Shown: positions 1-7,848, numbered from the stretch's first letter. The stretch is 14,179 bases of DNA from Sulfurovum sp. (GCA_015661535.1 DQVY01000044.1:1-14179); one strand, 5' to 3'. Notes: generated from the letters alone by a model not told the origin. Numbers and translations are program-made.

Positions 1-368
1 ACTTTTTCTGAAGTCTCGTCCCCTGAAGAGACCGTCAGTATCTCCTCTTTGTTCTCATGTAGCATGGAAAGGTAGGCAACGGCTGTATTGTAGACAGAGT
101 TTTGGAAATGGGTGGGGCTGATACCCTCTCTGTCCTGTATGGCATGTAAAATGTTCGCTGTAGCAGGGAGTTCTCCAAAACTGCTGCCGTAAATGATCTT
201 CCCCTGGGAGAAGGAGACTTGGTCCGCAAGATAGATGGCCATTTTGGCTGCACGCGTTAACCTTCGTCTTGTCACCATTTTGGGTACGAGATTTTTGGTA
301 TGCAGCTCTTCTATCTCCTTCTTGGCATAAATAGAGGAAGCCGAGAGAATTTCTAACCTTATATTCAT
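1..368 (-). CDS. Ketoacyl-synthase-like chain length factor (partial, C-terminus off window)
   Basis: I translated this from the reverse complement; it starts MNIRLEILSASSIYAK and stays open for 122 codons to the window edge. It matches the ketoacyl-synthase-like N-terminal domain (PF13723 type) in the stretch around residues 60-96: YGSSFGEL, then ILHAI, then SPTHFQNSVYNTAVAYLSM. This family acts as the non-condensing chain-length-factor partner of a ketoacyl synthase in aryl-polyene-type systems. The ATG (368-366) overlaps the stop of the upstream KS gene as ATGA, so the two are probably translationally coupled and form a KS-CLF heterodimer. The catalytic-Cys region lies beyond the sequence, so I cannot confirm that it is non-catalytic. 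The family call is by eye. Confidence 0.75.
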   Translation of the reverse strand, partial: MNIRLEILSASSIYAKKEIEELHTKNLVPKMVTRRRLTRAAKMAIYLADQVSFSQGKIIYGSSFGELPATANILHAIQDREGISPTHFQNSVYNTAVAYLSMLHENKEEILTVSSGDETSEK

Positions 369-1477
369 TCTAGAGCTCCAAAGATAAGAGAACAGTTATT
401 GCCGCCAAAGGCAAAAGAGTTACTTAGCACATAAGAAACAGAGCTTCTCTTGCTTTCACTAATCAAGGAAATATGTTTGTTCTCTGCCTCTTCTAAAAAC
501 GTATTTTGAGGCAAAATACCTTTGGTTAGGACCAAAGAAGAGATGATGGCTTCCAGTGCTCCTGCCGCACCAAGGGTATGTCCCGTAATGGCTTTGGTTG
601 AACTCACAGGACAGTGCGCTCCAAAAAGGCTGGCAATGGCATAGGCTTCTGCCTTGTCGTTGGCAATGGTACCGGTGCCATGGGCATTAATGTAGCCAAT
701 ATCTTTGGCATCCAAGTTTGCAGACTGTAATGCGGAAGAGATGGCAGCAATGGCACCTAAGCCTTCAGGATGCGGATGGGTCATATGATATGCATCTGAA
801 GAGTAGCCCACACCTTTGATCTCTACACAATTTTGCTGAGGTTCTGTCTCTATCAAAAGATAGGCAATGGCTTCTGCCACATTCATACCGTCTCTGCTTA
901 TGTCAAAAGGTTTACATGGTGCAGAGGAGAGAACACCTAAAGAGAGAAAACCTCCAATGGTAGTGTGGGTCAAAGTGTCTGCCCCAACGACCAATGCCCG
1001 TTTGTAAAGACCTTTTGAGAGTACTTCGTAGGCATATCCTATGGCATTGGCACTGGAAGTACAGGCGGTAGAGAAGGAGATGTCATCATAGAAGTCAAAA
1101 TGTTGTTTAAGAATATAGGCTATGGTATGAATATTATGAAGATCAGGATCTATCTTTGTATAGTTTTTATCTGCGAAAAAGCGCTTTTCTGTCTCTGCCA
1201 TGCCGCCGACAGAAGAACCGACGATAAGCAAAGTGTCGCTAAAGTCATCCAGTTGACGCAGGCCTAAAATATGTTGACATTGTGAAATTAAAGCTTCATG
1301 AAAAGTATGGTTCTGTGTAAATTTTCCAATGGCAGGTGTTGCAGAGCTAAAGTAGTTTGTATCTTTCACGATACCTGTTACGCCATTGATAACATTGTCA
1401 AAGAGTATTTGGTTATTCTCTCCTGCACAGGAGAGAGAAGTACTTGCGGTAAGGTAAACCCTATTTTTTGTTGTCAT
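365..1477 (-). CDS. Beta-ketoacyl-ACP synthase (FabF-like, polyene-cluster type)
   Basis: A 370-residue condensing enzyme with the full Cys-His-His triad: C139 in FSTACTSS, H266 in NAHGTGT and H300 in STKAITGHTLGAAG, with the usual Lys at 295. The C-terminal SNSFAFGGNN motif is also present. It should extend an ACP-bound acyl chain by decarboxylative condensation in the cytoplasm. It is about 40 residues shorter than typical FabF (around 410), as is common for the extra KS copies of pigment clusters. Its ATG lies inside the end of the acp gene (17-base overlap), and its stop overlaps the start of the chain-length-factor-like gene. The operon context argues for a specialised polyene/lipid role and not housekeeping fatty-acid synthesis, but the product is unknown. 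Confidence 0.88.
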   Translation of the reverse strand: MTTKNRVYLTASTSLSCAGENNQILFDNVINGVTGIVKDTNYFSSATPAIGKFTQNHTFHEALISQCQHILGLRQLDDFSDTLLIVGSSVGGMAETEKRFFADKNYTKIDPDLHNIHTIAYILKQHFDFYDDISFSTACTSSANAIGYAYEVLSKGLYKRALVVGADTLTHTTIGGFLSLGVLSSAPCKPFDISRDGMNVAEAIAYLLIETEPQQNCVEIKGVGYSSDAYHMTHPHPEGLGAIAAISSALQSANLDAKDIGYINAHGTGTIANDKAEAYAIASLFGAHCPVSSTKAITGHTLGAAGALEAIISSLVLTKGILPQNTFLEEAENKHISLISESKRSSVSYVLSNSFAFGGNNCSLIFGALE

Positions 1478-1715
1478 TAATATAGGCTAAAAGGTTCTTT
1501 ACTGAAGCAAATATCGTTTCATACAGCGTTGAATCAGTAATTTTAACCCCATACTCTTTCTCGATGGCAAGCACAAGTTCTATGGAGTCTACTGAGTCTA
1601 AACCTAAACCATCATCTCCAAAAAGAGGGGCATCGTTCTCAATGTCATCAGGTGTCATATCTTCTAAGTTTAATGCATCGATCAATACTTGTTTAAAACT
1701 TTCACTGCTTATCAT
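1461..1715 (-). CDS. Acyl carrier protein
   Basis: An 84-residue acidic protein with the ACP fold and the phosphopantetheine attachment motif GLDSVDSIEL; the modified Ser is residue 41. It would carry acyl intermediates for the KS encoded by the overlapping downstream gene. The start ATG has an AAAGG about ten bases upstream. It diverges from housekeeping AcpP (for example it carries GDDGLGLDSVD, with an acidic stretch before the Ser) and sits in an ACP-KS-CLF operon, so it is probably a dedicated carrier for a secondary pathway. It is the first gene of the operon after the MITE-like element, so a promoter between 1716 and 1775, or read-through from the PagP-like gene, is needed. Confidence 0.9.
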   Translation of the reverse strand: MISSESFKQVLIDALNLEDMTPDDIENDAPLFGDDGLGLDSVDSIELVLAIEKEYGVKITDSTLYETIFASVKNLLAYINDNKK

Positions 1716-1750
1716 TGAGGTAGGGCCTTTATTGTCAGATTATTAGATGT

Positions 1751-1756
1751 ATTTTA
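1751..1756 (-). promoter_or_regulatory. Candidate -10 box for the acp-KS-CLF operon
   Basis: TAAAAT on the minus strand, preceded by TG one base away and about 35 bases from the acp start. No clear -35 is seen. The element directly upstream is the end of the MITE, so any -35 contact would fall at the insertion boundary. Weak evidence. Confidence 0.3.
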
Positions 1757-1775
1757 CACTATATTGGCTTATAAA

Positions 1776-1941
1776 GAGCACCTCTAATAACCCTAGTTAC
1801 CCACAACATCATTAGCTTTGCAAACGCGATTTTGCACAAAATATTTAAGGCGTCTTAGCTATGGCTAGGACTTATAAATCTTTTGCACAACCTTACATTT
1901 GTAAAACCCATTGTGGGTGACTAGTGTTATTAGAGGTGCCC
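1776..1941. mobile_element. MITE-like element A (166 bp, 31-bp terminal inverted repeats, TAAA duplication)
   Basis: The left arm at 1776-1806 and the right arm at 1911-1941 are inverted repeats matching at 28 of 31 positions; both begin G(A/G)GCACCTCTAATAA. TAAA flanks both ends (1772-1775 and 1942-1945), which fits a 4-bp target-site duplication. The interior has no coding frame; it contains a direct repeat TTTTGCACAA at 1830-1839 and 1881-1890. A second member with the same terminal 15 bases is at 10690-10744. It is non-autonomous and would need a transposase elsewhere in the genome. The element accounts for most of the gap between the PagP-like gene and acp. Confidence 0.8.
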
Positions 1942-1973
1942 TAAAGCGAGTGGCAAGCATTGAAATTACAGGG

Positions 1974-2477
1974 TTAAAATCTATACCCAAAATAGGTGAA
2001 TAAAAAACCTGTGGTATCCAAGTCTTTATATTTAAAACCAGGTACATACACAAAATTTACAGAAAAATCTTTATAGTAAAAATTCAGGGTTGGGCCAACA
2101 CCCCCGGTGAATCCATATTCGCCGCCATTTCTATTGAGATCCTCATCGGTATAGATCTTTTTAACACCTACAAAACCACTGATCCCTACGGAGGTATCGA
2201 TGAATGCTGTATGAAACCTGTAGGCATGTCCAAAACCAACAGCCAGCTGAGGATTTTTAAAAGAGTCATTGAAAAGCAGGGCATTTGTTGCGAAGTAGAG
2301 GGAGTTGTACTTTTCAAAAAAAGTATATTCGTACCCTGCACCATAGTTAAAGGCATTATATTTTTCACCAAAACGGTCATTGTCGTGTTCATGAATGGTA
2401 AAACCGGTGAGCAAAACACGTTGTTCATCGGCAAATATGGCAAAAGGTAGTAAAAATAAAAGTAGATACTTGATCAT
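1974..2477 (-). CDS. PagP-like outer-membrane lipid A acyltransferase (putative)
   Basis: The frame is open further upstream, but the start MIKYLLLFLLPFAIFA at 2477 gives a signal peptide (cleavage after about A16) and has AGGAAG upstream, so the mature protein is about 150 residues, like PagP. From memory of E. coli PagP, several blocks align: H29 in TGFTIH, then YNAFNYGAGYEY (PagP YNERPWGGGFG), FNDS with D71-S72 (PagP FKDS, the catalytic Asp-Ser), VGFG, and VNFVYVPGFKY (PagP QMTYIPGTYN). The chain ends in GYRF, an aromatic C-terminus typical of beta-barrel proteins. PagP moves palmitate from phospholipid to lipid A in the outer membrane. If not PagP proper, it is another small eight-stranded barrel. 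A -10 box lies at 2505-2510; the MITE follows the stop. Confidence 0.6.
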   Translation of the reverse strand: MIKYLLLFLLPFAIFADEQRVLLTGFTIHEHDNDRFGEKYNAFNYGAGYEYTFFEKYNSLYFATNALLFNDSFKNPQLAVGFGHAYRFHTAFIDTSVGISGFVGVKKIYTDEDLNRNGGEYGFTGGVGPTLNFYYKDFSVNFVYVPGFKYKDLDTTGFLFTYFGYRF

Positions 2478-2504
2478 TTGATGGCTTCCTAGTAAATAAC
2501 AGTG

Positions 2505-2510
2505 ATTATA
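2505..2510 (-). promoter_or_regulatory. Candidate -10 box for the PagP-like gene
   Basis: TATAAT on the minus strand, 28-33 bases upstream of the MIKYL start, with a T/A-rich region in place of a clear -35, as is usual in Epsilonproteobacteria. It lies back to back with the plus-strand -10 at 2570-2575. Confidence 0.45.
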
Positions 2511-2569
2511 TTGAGAAATAGATAATAGGCTACTTGTTCGCATGTGTGAAGATAAAACCTTGTTTTTGA

Positions 2570-2575
2570 TATAAT
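2570..2575 (+). promoter_or_regulatory. Candidate -10 box for the PlsC-like gene
   Basis: TATAAT preceded by TTGTTTTTGA, the T-rich pattern common before -10 boxes in this phylum. Transcription would start near 2582, which argues against translation starting at the TTG at 2575 inside the box. Confidence 0.45.
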
Positions 2576-2604
2576 TGAAAATATGGAAGATGAATGAGGG
2601 TCTA

Positions 2605-3303
2605 TTGAATTTAAATAAACTACAGTATGCGGTATATGGCTTTGCTCTGACGCAAAAGTATGCCCTGAAATTGGCAAAGACTTCAGACCCCTTGGTCAAA
2701 AAAAACCTTCGTCTTGAATTCACCCAAACTTTATTTTCTACACTCAATATTCACGTGAAGATCGAAAACAATGAAAATATACCTACAGAGGGACAATACC
2801 TGATATGTAGTAATCACAGAAGTATCTTAGACCCTTTAGCGATTGACATGGTGCTGGAAAAGAGTGATATATTTGCCTTATGGGTAGCAAAAAAAGAGTT
2901 GTACAATAATATTCTTTTGGGGAAAGCGGTAAGAAGTGGAGGGTGTATTCAGCTTGACAGAGGGGAACGCGACACAAAAACATTTTTATCTGATATAAAA
3001 AAAGGTTTGGCAGAAGGTTCTTCTGTTGCTATATTTCCTGAGGGAACACGTAACAAAACAAAACAGAGACTACTCTCCTTTAAAAAAGGCTTTGCTATTA
3101 TAGCAAGAAGAAACAGACTGCCTATTTTGCCTGTCTACATTAAAAGCAATGCAAGTGAAGTGTTACATGCATCCTTGCTGGACAACAGTATTCCTCATGA
3201 ACTTACGGTTGTCATTGGAGAGACTATCGAGCATACAAACAAAAATGATTTGGAAGAACTCTACAGGCGCATGTTCGGACTGGAAGAGAGTTCAGTTTTT
3301 TAA
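2605..3303 (+). CDS. PlsC-family 1-acyl-glycerol-3-phosphate-type acyltransferase
   Basis: A membrane-associated acyltransferase with the PlsC motifs in order (numbered from the TTG at 2605): NHRSILDP with H71 and D76 (the HX4D catalytic pair), GGCIQLDR (112-119), FPEGTR (144-149, glycerol-phosphate binding) and LPVYIK near 175-180. It would move an acyl chain onto a lyso-phospholipid or related acceptor. Start choice: the frame is open from TTG 2575, but that lies in the candidate -10 box; ATG 2590 has no spaced ribosome site; TTG 2605 has TGAGGG four bases upstream. ATG 2590 remains possible. The 3' end overlaps the convergent halogenase-like gene by 12 bases. It may be housekeeping PlsC or a dedicated enzyme for the polyene lipid made by the neighbouring ACP/KS genes. 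Confidence 0.85.
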   Translation: MNLNKLQYAVYGFALTQKYALKLAKTSDPLVKKNLRLEFTQTLFSTLNIHVKIENNENIPTEGQYLICSNHRSILDPLAIDMVLEKSDIFALWVAKKELYNNILLGKAVRSGGCIQLDRGERDTKTFLSDIKKGLAEGSSVAIFPEGTRNKTKQRLLSFKKGFAIIARRNRLPILPVYIKSNASEVLHASLLDNSIPHELTVVIGETIEHTNKNDLEELYRRMFGLEESSVF

Positions 3304-4515
3304 GAGCGCATATATGGCGTCAATAGATGCTTCAGGAGAGTGTACAAACATATTTTTCTCATCCCACACATAGCCACTGAGGACGGAGACAATTTTTTGT
3401 TCTATTTTTTCTACTGTCTCTTTTTTGCTAAACAAAATACTTTGTAAACGTCCATCATACCACGCTTCTACATAGGCTTTAAACACATTGACACCTACCA
3501 TCATATAGTCTTCATATTCAACCTGCCAGTCAATGCGCTTTCCCTGAAATTCCCGGATGATTAAGTCTGCTGCTTTTGATCCTGATTCCAATGCCAGGGT
3601 TACCCCTGAAGAGAAGACGGGGTCAAGGAATTCTGTGGCATTTCCTACCATCACAAATTTTTCTCCAAACATGTTTTTTACTTTTGAAGAGTAACCCCCT
3701 ATATATCCTACAGTATTGATTTTCTGTGCTTCTGCATAACGTTCTTTTGCATGTGTATTGTTACGAATGGTATGGTCAAAAAAATCTTCCAAAGGGAGAG
3801 AAAATGACTCAAAGTAGGTATCCGAACTGACAATACCTACTGAAGTAACGCTGTCGCTTAAAGGTATATTCCATATCCAGGCATCATTGTCTCCTACTAC
3901 ATAGACATAAATGTAGCCTTCTGGTTGATCTGGGGTTCTTTTGTCATGTTCCATACGACAAAATATGGCATTTCTGGGAGCCAAAGATGAAGGAAGTTCC
4001 AAATTTAACAACCTGGGAAGTACCCTTCCGTAGCCGGAAGCGTCGATCACTTTTTTTGCCCGATACACTGTCATTTCTTGTGCTTTGTTCCGTACTTCTA
4101 TGGTATTCTCTTTGGGATCATAGGCCGTCACTTCTGCTTCCATTATGACATTTGCCCCCAGTTTTTCAGCCTCTTTCAGAAGAAGATGGTCAAACGTTTC
4201 TCTTCTTACCTGAAAAGAACTGTTGTGTTTCTGTCCCAAATTGTCTTTAAAATCTACTATTTTGAGTGCATTGTCTTCATTCCTAAAGGCAACACCTCCT
4301 TTAAATTTAAAACCTGCCGCTGCAATAACATCCAGCAAGCCGGCTTCTTCAAGAAGTTGATTGCAGCGTGGTAAAAGCGATTCCCCTATCACAAAACGAG
4401 GGAAAGAGATTTTTTCTATAAGGGTAACAGAATGTCCGGCTTTTAAGAGTTTCACCGCAGCAATGGAACCTGCCGGGCCGCCGCCTATAATTAAAACATC
4501 GCAATTTTGTATCAT
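3292..4515 (-). CDS. Flavin-dependent halogenase-like monooxygenase
   Basis: A 407-residue FAD protein. The Rossmann motif GGGPAG is at residues 11-16, followed by FPRFVIGESLLP (38-49), typical of the tryptophan/phenolic halogenase superfamily. K72 in GFKFKGG sits where those enzymes have the catalytic Lys, AWIWNIPL matches the WxWxIP halogenase signature, and FLDPVFSSG fits the FxxPxxSxG motif. The protein thus keeps the motifs that separate halogenases from geranylgeranyl-reductase-type relatives. Similar proteins sit in xanthomonadin and flexirubin pigment clusters, so halogenation of a phenolic or aryl-polyene head group is the inferred role; no substrate can be read from sequence. Its ATG overlaps the stop of the MutS7 gene (ATGA), giving translational coupling to an apparently unrelated gene. 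It ends tail to tail with the PlsC-like gene. Confidence 0.72.
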   Translation of the reverse strand: MIQNCDVLIIGGGPAGSIAAVKLLKAGHSVTLIEKISFPRFVIGESLLPRCNQLLEEAGLLDVIAAAGFKFKGGVAFRNEDNALKIVDFKDNLGQKHNSSFQVRRETFDHLLLKEAEKLGANVIMEAEVTAYDPKENTIEVRNKAQEMTVYRAKKVIDASGYGRVLPRLLNLELPSSLAPRNAIFCRMEHDKRTPDQPEGYIYVYVVGDNDAWIWNIPLSDSVTSVGIVSSDTYFESFSLPLEDFFDHTIRNNTHAKERYAEAQKINTVGYIGGYSSKVKNMFGEKFVMVGNATEFLDPVFSSGVTLALESGSKAADLIIREFQGKRIDWQVEYEDYMMVGVNVFKAYVEAWYDGRLQSILFSKKETVEKIEQKIVSVLSGYVWDEKNMFVHSPEASIDAIYALLKN

Positions 4516-7451
4516 TCTTTTACCTCATAATGTAATTTCAGTCCCATATCTGTCATCACAAACCCTGAAATAACAATTTTCCTCTCATGGACCAAATGAT
4601 GGTGGGCTTTACATAAAGGTATGAGGTTGTATTTATGGTTTTTGTGGAAGTGGTCTATGTTCCCTGCCTCATCTGCTTTATGTTGTTCTGTGATATGATG
4701 TACATCTTCGACATTCTCTTCACAAAGTGCACATTTACCGAGGTAGAGATCTTTGTTGTATTTGGAGCTTTTCTGTCTGCGTAGTTTTTTCATCTCTGAG
4801 CCACCATGACTCAGATTTTCACGTATGGTCTGTGCCATCTGCAAAAATTCTTTGTCCATGTGCAGAGACTTCGCAAACTCTAAACCGTAAAGGCTGTCCC
4901 CCATACCCAGTTGCAAGACACGGTTGTAGACCAGGGTGTCATTATTTTCATCATATTTGATACCTAGGTGCAAAAAGATGAGATGCTTGAGGTTTTGTAG
5001 CTGAGGAATGTTACCGAGTTGGTGTAAATGGGTGGCAAAGATAAAGGTAGACTTGAGCGACATGAGTTTTAAGATGGCAGAAGAGACTATGGCAAGGGCA
5101 GATTCTGTTTCTGTGCCTTGGCTGATCTCATCTCCAAGTACCAGTGAATGTGCATCTGCTCTGTTGAAAATATTTTTTAGTTCCATCATCTCAACCGCAA
5201 AGGTTGACAAGCCTTTATAAAGGTTGTCTTGAGAGACAATACGTGTAAAGAGTTTGTCATACAGGGAAAAACGGAGCTCTACAGCCGGCACAAAAAACCC
5301 CGCTTGGGCAAGAACCACAGAAAGACCAATGCTTTTCATAAGAGATGATTTTCCTGAAGAGTTAATACCGTACAGCAAGACACCCAAAATATCTTCATTG
5401 TCAGAAGCGTTGAGGGTAATGTGGTTGTGTTTGGTGGCATTGTTTGTGCCTAAAAAAACATCGTTAGGTACGTAGATACCTCTTTCGTCGTTAGACTCGA
5501 TGATCGGGTGACGTAAGCCTACTGCTTCATAAAAAGAACCCTCACTCTCTGTCTCTATCAGCGGACGGGCAAGGTTCATGCTTTTGGTACATTTTGCATT
5601 GGAGATAGCCACATCAATGTTGGCAATAAAGACAATGAGTTTGTCAAGCAAAAGTGAAAACCTGTTTTCAAGTAGATCAAGACTCTCAATGTAACGTTGT
5701 TTAACCAAAGAGACCAATTTGACTTGAGAACTTTCATAGTTTCGGGTGATCTTTTCAAAAAGAGGGGCTTGTACTTTTACAGCATTCTTGAGGTACTTGT
5801 AGTGGAAGTCTTTAAAGAAGTGATGCTCATTGTCAATGGTGACAAAAGAGTCTTTCAGTGCTTGTTCTATGAGGGCAAAACGGTTCTTGGTAAGGTTGAG
5901 GTAGTAGCCCTCACTCTCTAAGTACGCAACCGTAGCGTATTTGGTACTGCCTGTAAAGAGTTTGTCTTGAGAAAACAGTTTTTCGACATGGGCAGCGACA
6001 TCGTCCATCTTTTCCACTTCTTTCTCCTGTTTTTTGACAATGCTGTCAATAGCAGGGTAGACACCATCTTTAAAAAGGTTGTCATTGATCTGCTCTATGC
6101 GGAAACGTGCACAAATATCGAGTTCAAAAGTCTCTTCTAGGACGCTAAACATCTCTTTCGTCTCATCGTACAAACATGCTTCTACTTCTAAACCATGGCC
6201 TTTTGCATCACTAAGCAGACTTAAAATAGCTTCTAGTGACATAGCAATATACGTAAGTTCTACAGGGTGCAGTTTACGAAGTTTAATACGTCTGGTGATA
6301 CGTTCTAAATCATAGATCTGTTTTAAGTGTGTCTCAAAAGAGTTGATGTTGGGCAAAAGACGTTCGCTTAGATCATAACGTTTTTCAAGTAATGCTTTGT
6401 CACAAATAGGGTTTAAAAGACGCTCTTTCAGCAGACGTTTCCCAAAGGCAGTTGAGGTTTTGTCTATAAGGTCAAGCAGGGTGATGTCTGAGGGATCACG
6501 AGATATGACGGAGAGCTGCTCCATGGCATTGTTACCAATATACATATAGCGGTTATTCCCCAGAAACTGCGGTTTGTTCATTTTTTCTATAATACTCTCA
6601 TCATGTTCAATGATAAAGTCTATGAGTACAGTCAAAGACTCTGTGGTATAAGGGTGTCGTTCCAAGTCCAAAAATTCAATGGCAGAGAGAAAAGAGTTTA
6701 TGTCAAAGACACGTACAAAGAGTTCATTTTGAAAGGAAATTTTAAACCGTTTGGTATTGAGTGAATAGTGTAACGATTCAAGCTCCAGGTAGTGAATGAG
6801 CCACTCTTTGTCAATCTCTTTGCTGTCAAGGGTAATGATGACTTCTGACGTAGCATAGGTTTGCAGCAGATTAAATGCCTCATCCAAAGCATAGGTTTTG
6901 TCGTCTCTTGTGGAGTGAATTTCGTTACAGATGGTTTTGCCCGTACTGACATCAATGGCAGCATACCCTACAGAGTAGATACCTGCATTTTCATCGATGA
7001 GCAGGGAAACAATGTTGTTTTCTGTAGGTTCATTGAGGTACTCAAAGTTGGTACCCGGAGAGATAATGTTGGAGACATAGCGTTTGATGTTTGGCATCTC
7101 TCCTTTTTGTTTTACCACCACAATCGTATATTTTTTGGTATCGATAAGTCTTGCAAGGTAACGGTCTAGTGAAACGGCAGGTACACCGGCCAAGAGAGGG
7201 TTGGAGACAGAGTTTTCTAAAATAGCTTTACTTTTGCGTGTGAGTTGGATGTTGAGGAGTTCGGCGATCTCTTTTGCTTTCCCTACTTTTATCTCATCAT
7301 TGTTCACTTCATAGACCTCAAAAAAAGTCCCTATCTCCATGAGTACCAGGGCATCTTTCCCATACTTCTCTTCAAAATGAAGCTGCAGATCAAAGTAGAC
7401 TTCCGTGAGAAGTTTCTTTTTTTGAGAAAGTATTTCGGTGATCTTATCCAC
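4512..7451 (-). CDS. MutS7-type DNA mismatch repair ATPase with C-terminal HNH nuclease domain
   Basis: A 979-residue MutS. The N-terminal mismatch-recognition motif is GTFFEVYE (41-48; F43-x-E45). Connector, core and lever regions follow to about 640. The ATPase has Walker A GINSSGKSS (695-703), the STFAVEMMELKNI signature (749-761), Walker B VLGDEISQGTE (771-781) and ATHLHQL (806-812). After a basic linker the C-terminus carries an HNH zinc-finger nuclease: C907/C910, DVHHI (915-919), N942 and LCKAHHHLVH (C947, H950). This architecture is MutS7, known from marine Epsilonproteobacteria, giant viruses and octocoral mitochondrial mtMutS, where the nuclease is thought to stand in for MutL/MutH. 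The start is GTG with GAGG seven bases upstream. It is first in an operon with the halogenase-like gene and divergent from rpmI. Confidence 0.93.
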   Translation of the reverse strand: MDKITEILSQKKKLLTEVYFDLQLHFEEKYGKDALVLMEIGTFFEVYEVNNDEIKVGKAKEIAELLNIQLTRKSKAILENSVSNPLLAGVPAVSLDRYLARLIDTKKYTIVVVKQKGEMPNIKRYVSNIISPGTNFEYLNEPTENNIVSLLIDENAGIYSVGYAAIDVSTGKTICNEIHSTRDDKTYALDEAFNLLQTYATSEVIITLDSKEIDKEWLIHYLELESLHYSLNTKRFKISFQNELFVRVFDINSFLSAIEFLDLERHPYTTESLTVLIDFIIEHDESIIEKMNKPQFLGNNRYMYIGNNAMEQLSVISRDPSDITLLDLIDKTSTAFGKRLLKERLLNPICDKALLEKRYDLSERLLPNINSFETHLKQIYDLERITRRIKLRKLHPVELTYIAMSLEAILSLLSDAKGHGLEVEACLYDETKEMFSVLEETFELDICARFRIEQINDNLFKDGVYPAIDSIVKKQEKEVEKMDDVAAHVEKLFSQDKLFTGSTKYATVAYLESEGYYLNLTKNRFALIEQALKDSFVTIDNEHHFFKDFHYKYLKNAVKVQAPLFEKITRNYESSQVKLVSLVKQRYIESLDLLENRFSLLLDKLIVFIANIDVAISNAKCTKSMNLARPLIETESEGSFYEAVGLRHPIIESNDERGIYVPNDVFLGTNNATKHNHITLNASDNEDILGVLLYGINSSGKSSLMKSIGLSVVLAQAGFFVPAVELRFSLYDKLFTRIVSQDNLYKGLSTFAVEMMELKNIFNRADAHSLVLGDEISQGTETESALAIVSSAILKLMSLKSTFIFATHLHQLGNIPQLQNLKHLIFLHLGIKYDENNDTLVYNRVLQLGMGDSLYGLEFAKSLHMDKEFLQMAQTIRENLSHGGSEMKKLRRQKSSKYNKDLYLGKCALCEENVEDVHHITEQHKADEAGNIDHFHKNHKYNLIPLCKAHHHLVHERKIVISGFVMTDMGLKLHYEVKE

Positions 7452-7479
7452 TGATGAGCCTCGTAGTTTAGTAGCAAAT

Positions 7480-7485
7480 ATTTTA
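7480..7485 (-). promoter_or_regulatory. Candidate -10 box for the mutS7 operon
   Basis: TAAAAT in the context TATGATAAAAT on the minus strand, 29-34 bases upstream of the GTG start. A second minus-strand TATAAT at 7522-7527 is an alternative. Confidence 0.35.
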
Positions 7486-7547
7486 TCATAATTGGGGTTA
7501 GAGTTATGACAGAAATTTACATTATAAGTTCTTCAGATAATTTGGGT

Positions 7548-7553
7548 ATAATA
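7548..7553 (+). promoter_or_regulatory. Candidate -10 box for rpmI-rplT
   Basis: TATAAT preceded by ATTTGGG. Transcription would start near 7560, leaving a leader of about 60 bases before rpmI. The leader holds a weak inverted repeat AGAATTT/AAATTCT that could be part of an L20-responsive structure; that is speculation. Confidence 0.5.
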
Positions 7554-7621
7554 TCGTCCCATTTTAGACCAATGAACAGAATTTGTTTTGCGGTGTAGAA
7601 AATTCTATCAGGGAGAAGCAT

Positions 7622-7813
7622 ATGCCAAAAATGAAAAGTGTAAAAGGCGCTGTAAAGCGTTTTAAAGTTAAAAAAAGCGGCAAAATCAAAAGAGGAACTG
7701 CGTACAGATCTCACATCCTTACTAAAGTTGATGGTAAACATCACAGAAGTATGAGAAGTTCTAAGCACGTTGACCCAGTTGATGCGAAAAACATTAAAGA
7801 GATGATCAACTAG
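7622..7813 (+). CDS. rpmI: 50S ribosomal protein L35
   Basis: 63 residues, MPKMKSVKGAVKRFKV, then the basic GKIKRGTAYRSH and HHRSMRSSKHV blocks characteristic of L35. An in-frame ATG at 7583 would add 13 residues, but ATG 7622 is chosen because the family begins MPKMK and GGGAG lies six bases upstream. It is followed by rplT in the standard rpmI-rplT order. infC, usually next to them, is not in the window; the position upstream is taken by the divergent mutS7 gene. Confidence 0.96.
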   Translation: MPKMKSVKGAVKRFKVKKSGKIKRGTAYRSHILTKVDGKHHRSMRSSKHVDPVDAKNIKEMIN

Positions 7814-7848
7814 TTTCTCTAGTAGATACATTTTGCAAAGCAGTTAAC

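Noticed and set aside
35..253. Minus-strand 72-aa frame near the left edge
   Set aside because: It is an alternate frame of the chain-length-factor-like gene, which runs in the frame starting at 368.
2478..2747. N-terminal extension of the PagP-like frame to 257 aa
   Set aside because: It would run through the divergent promoters and the PlsC-like gene start. The internal ATG at 2477 has a ribosome site and starts a clean signal peptide.
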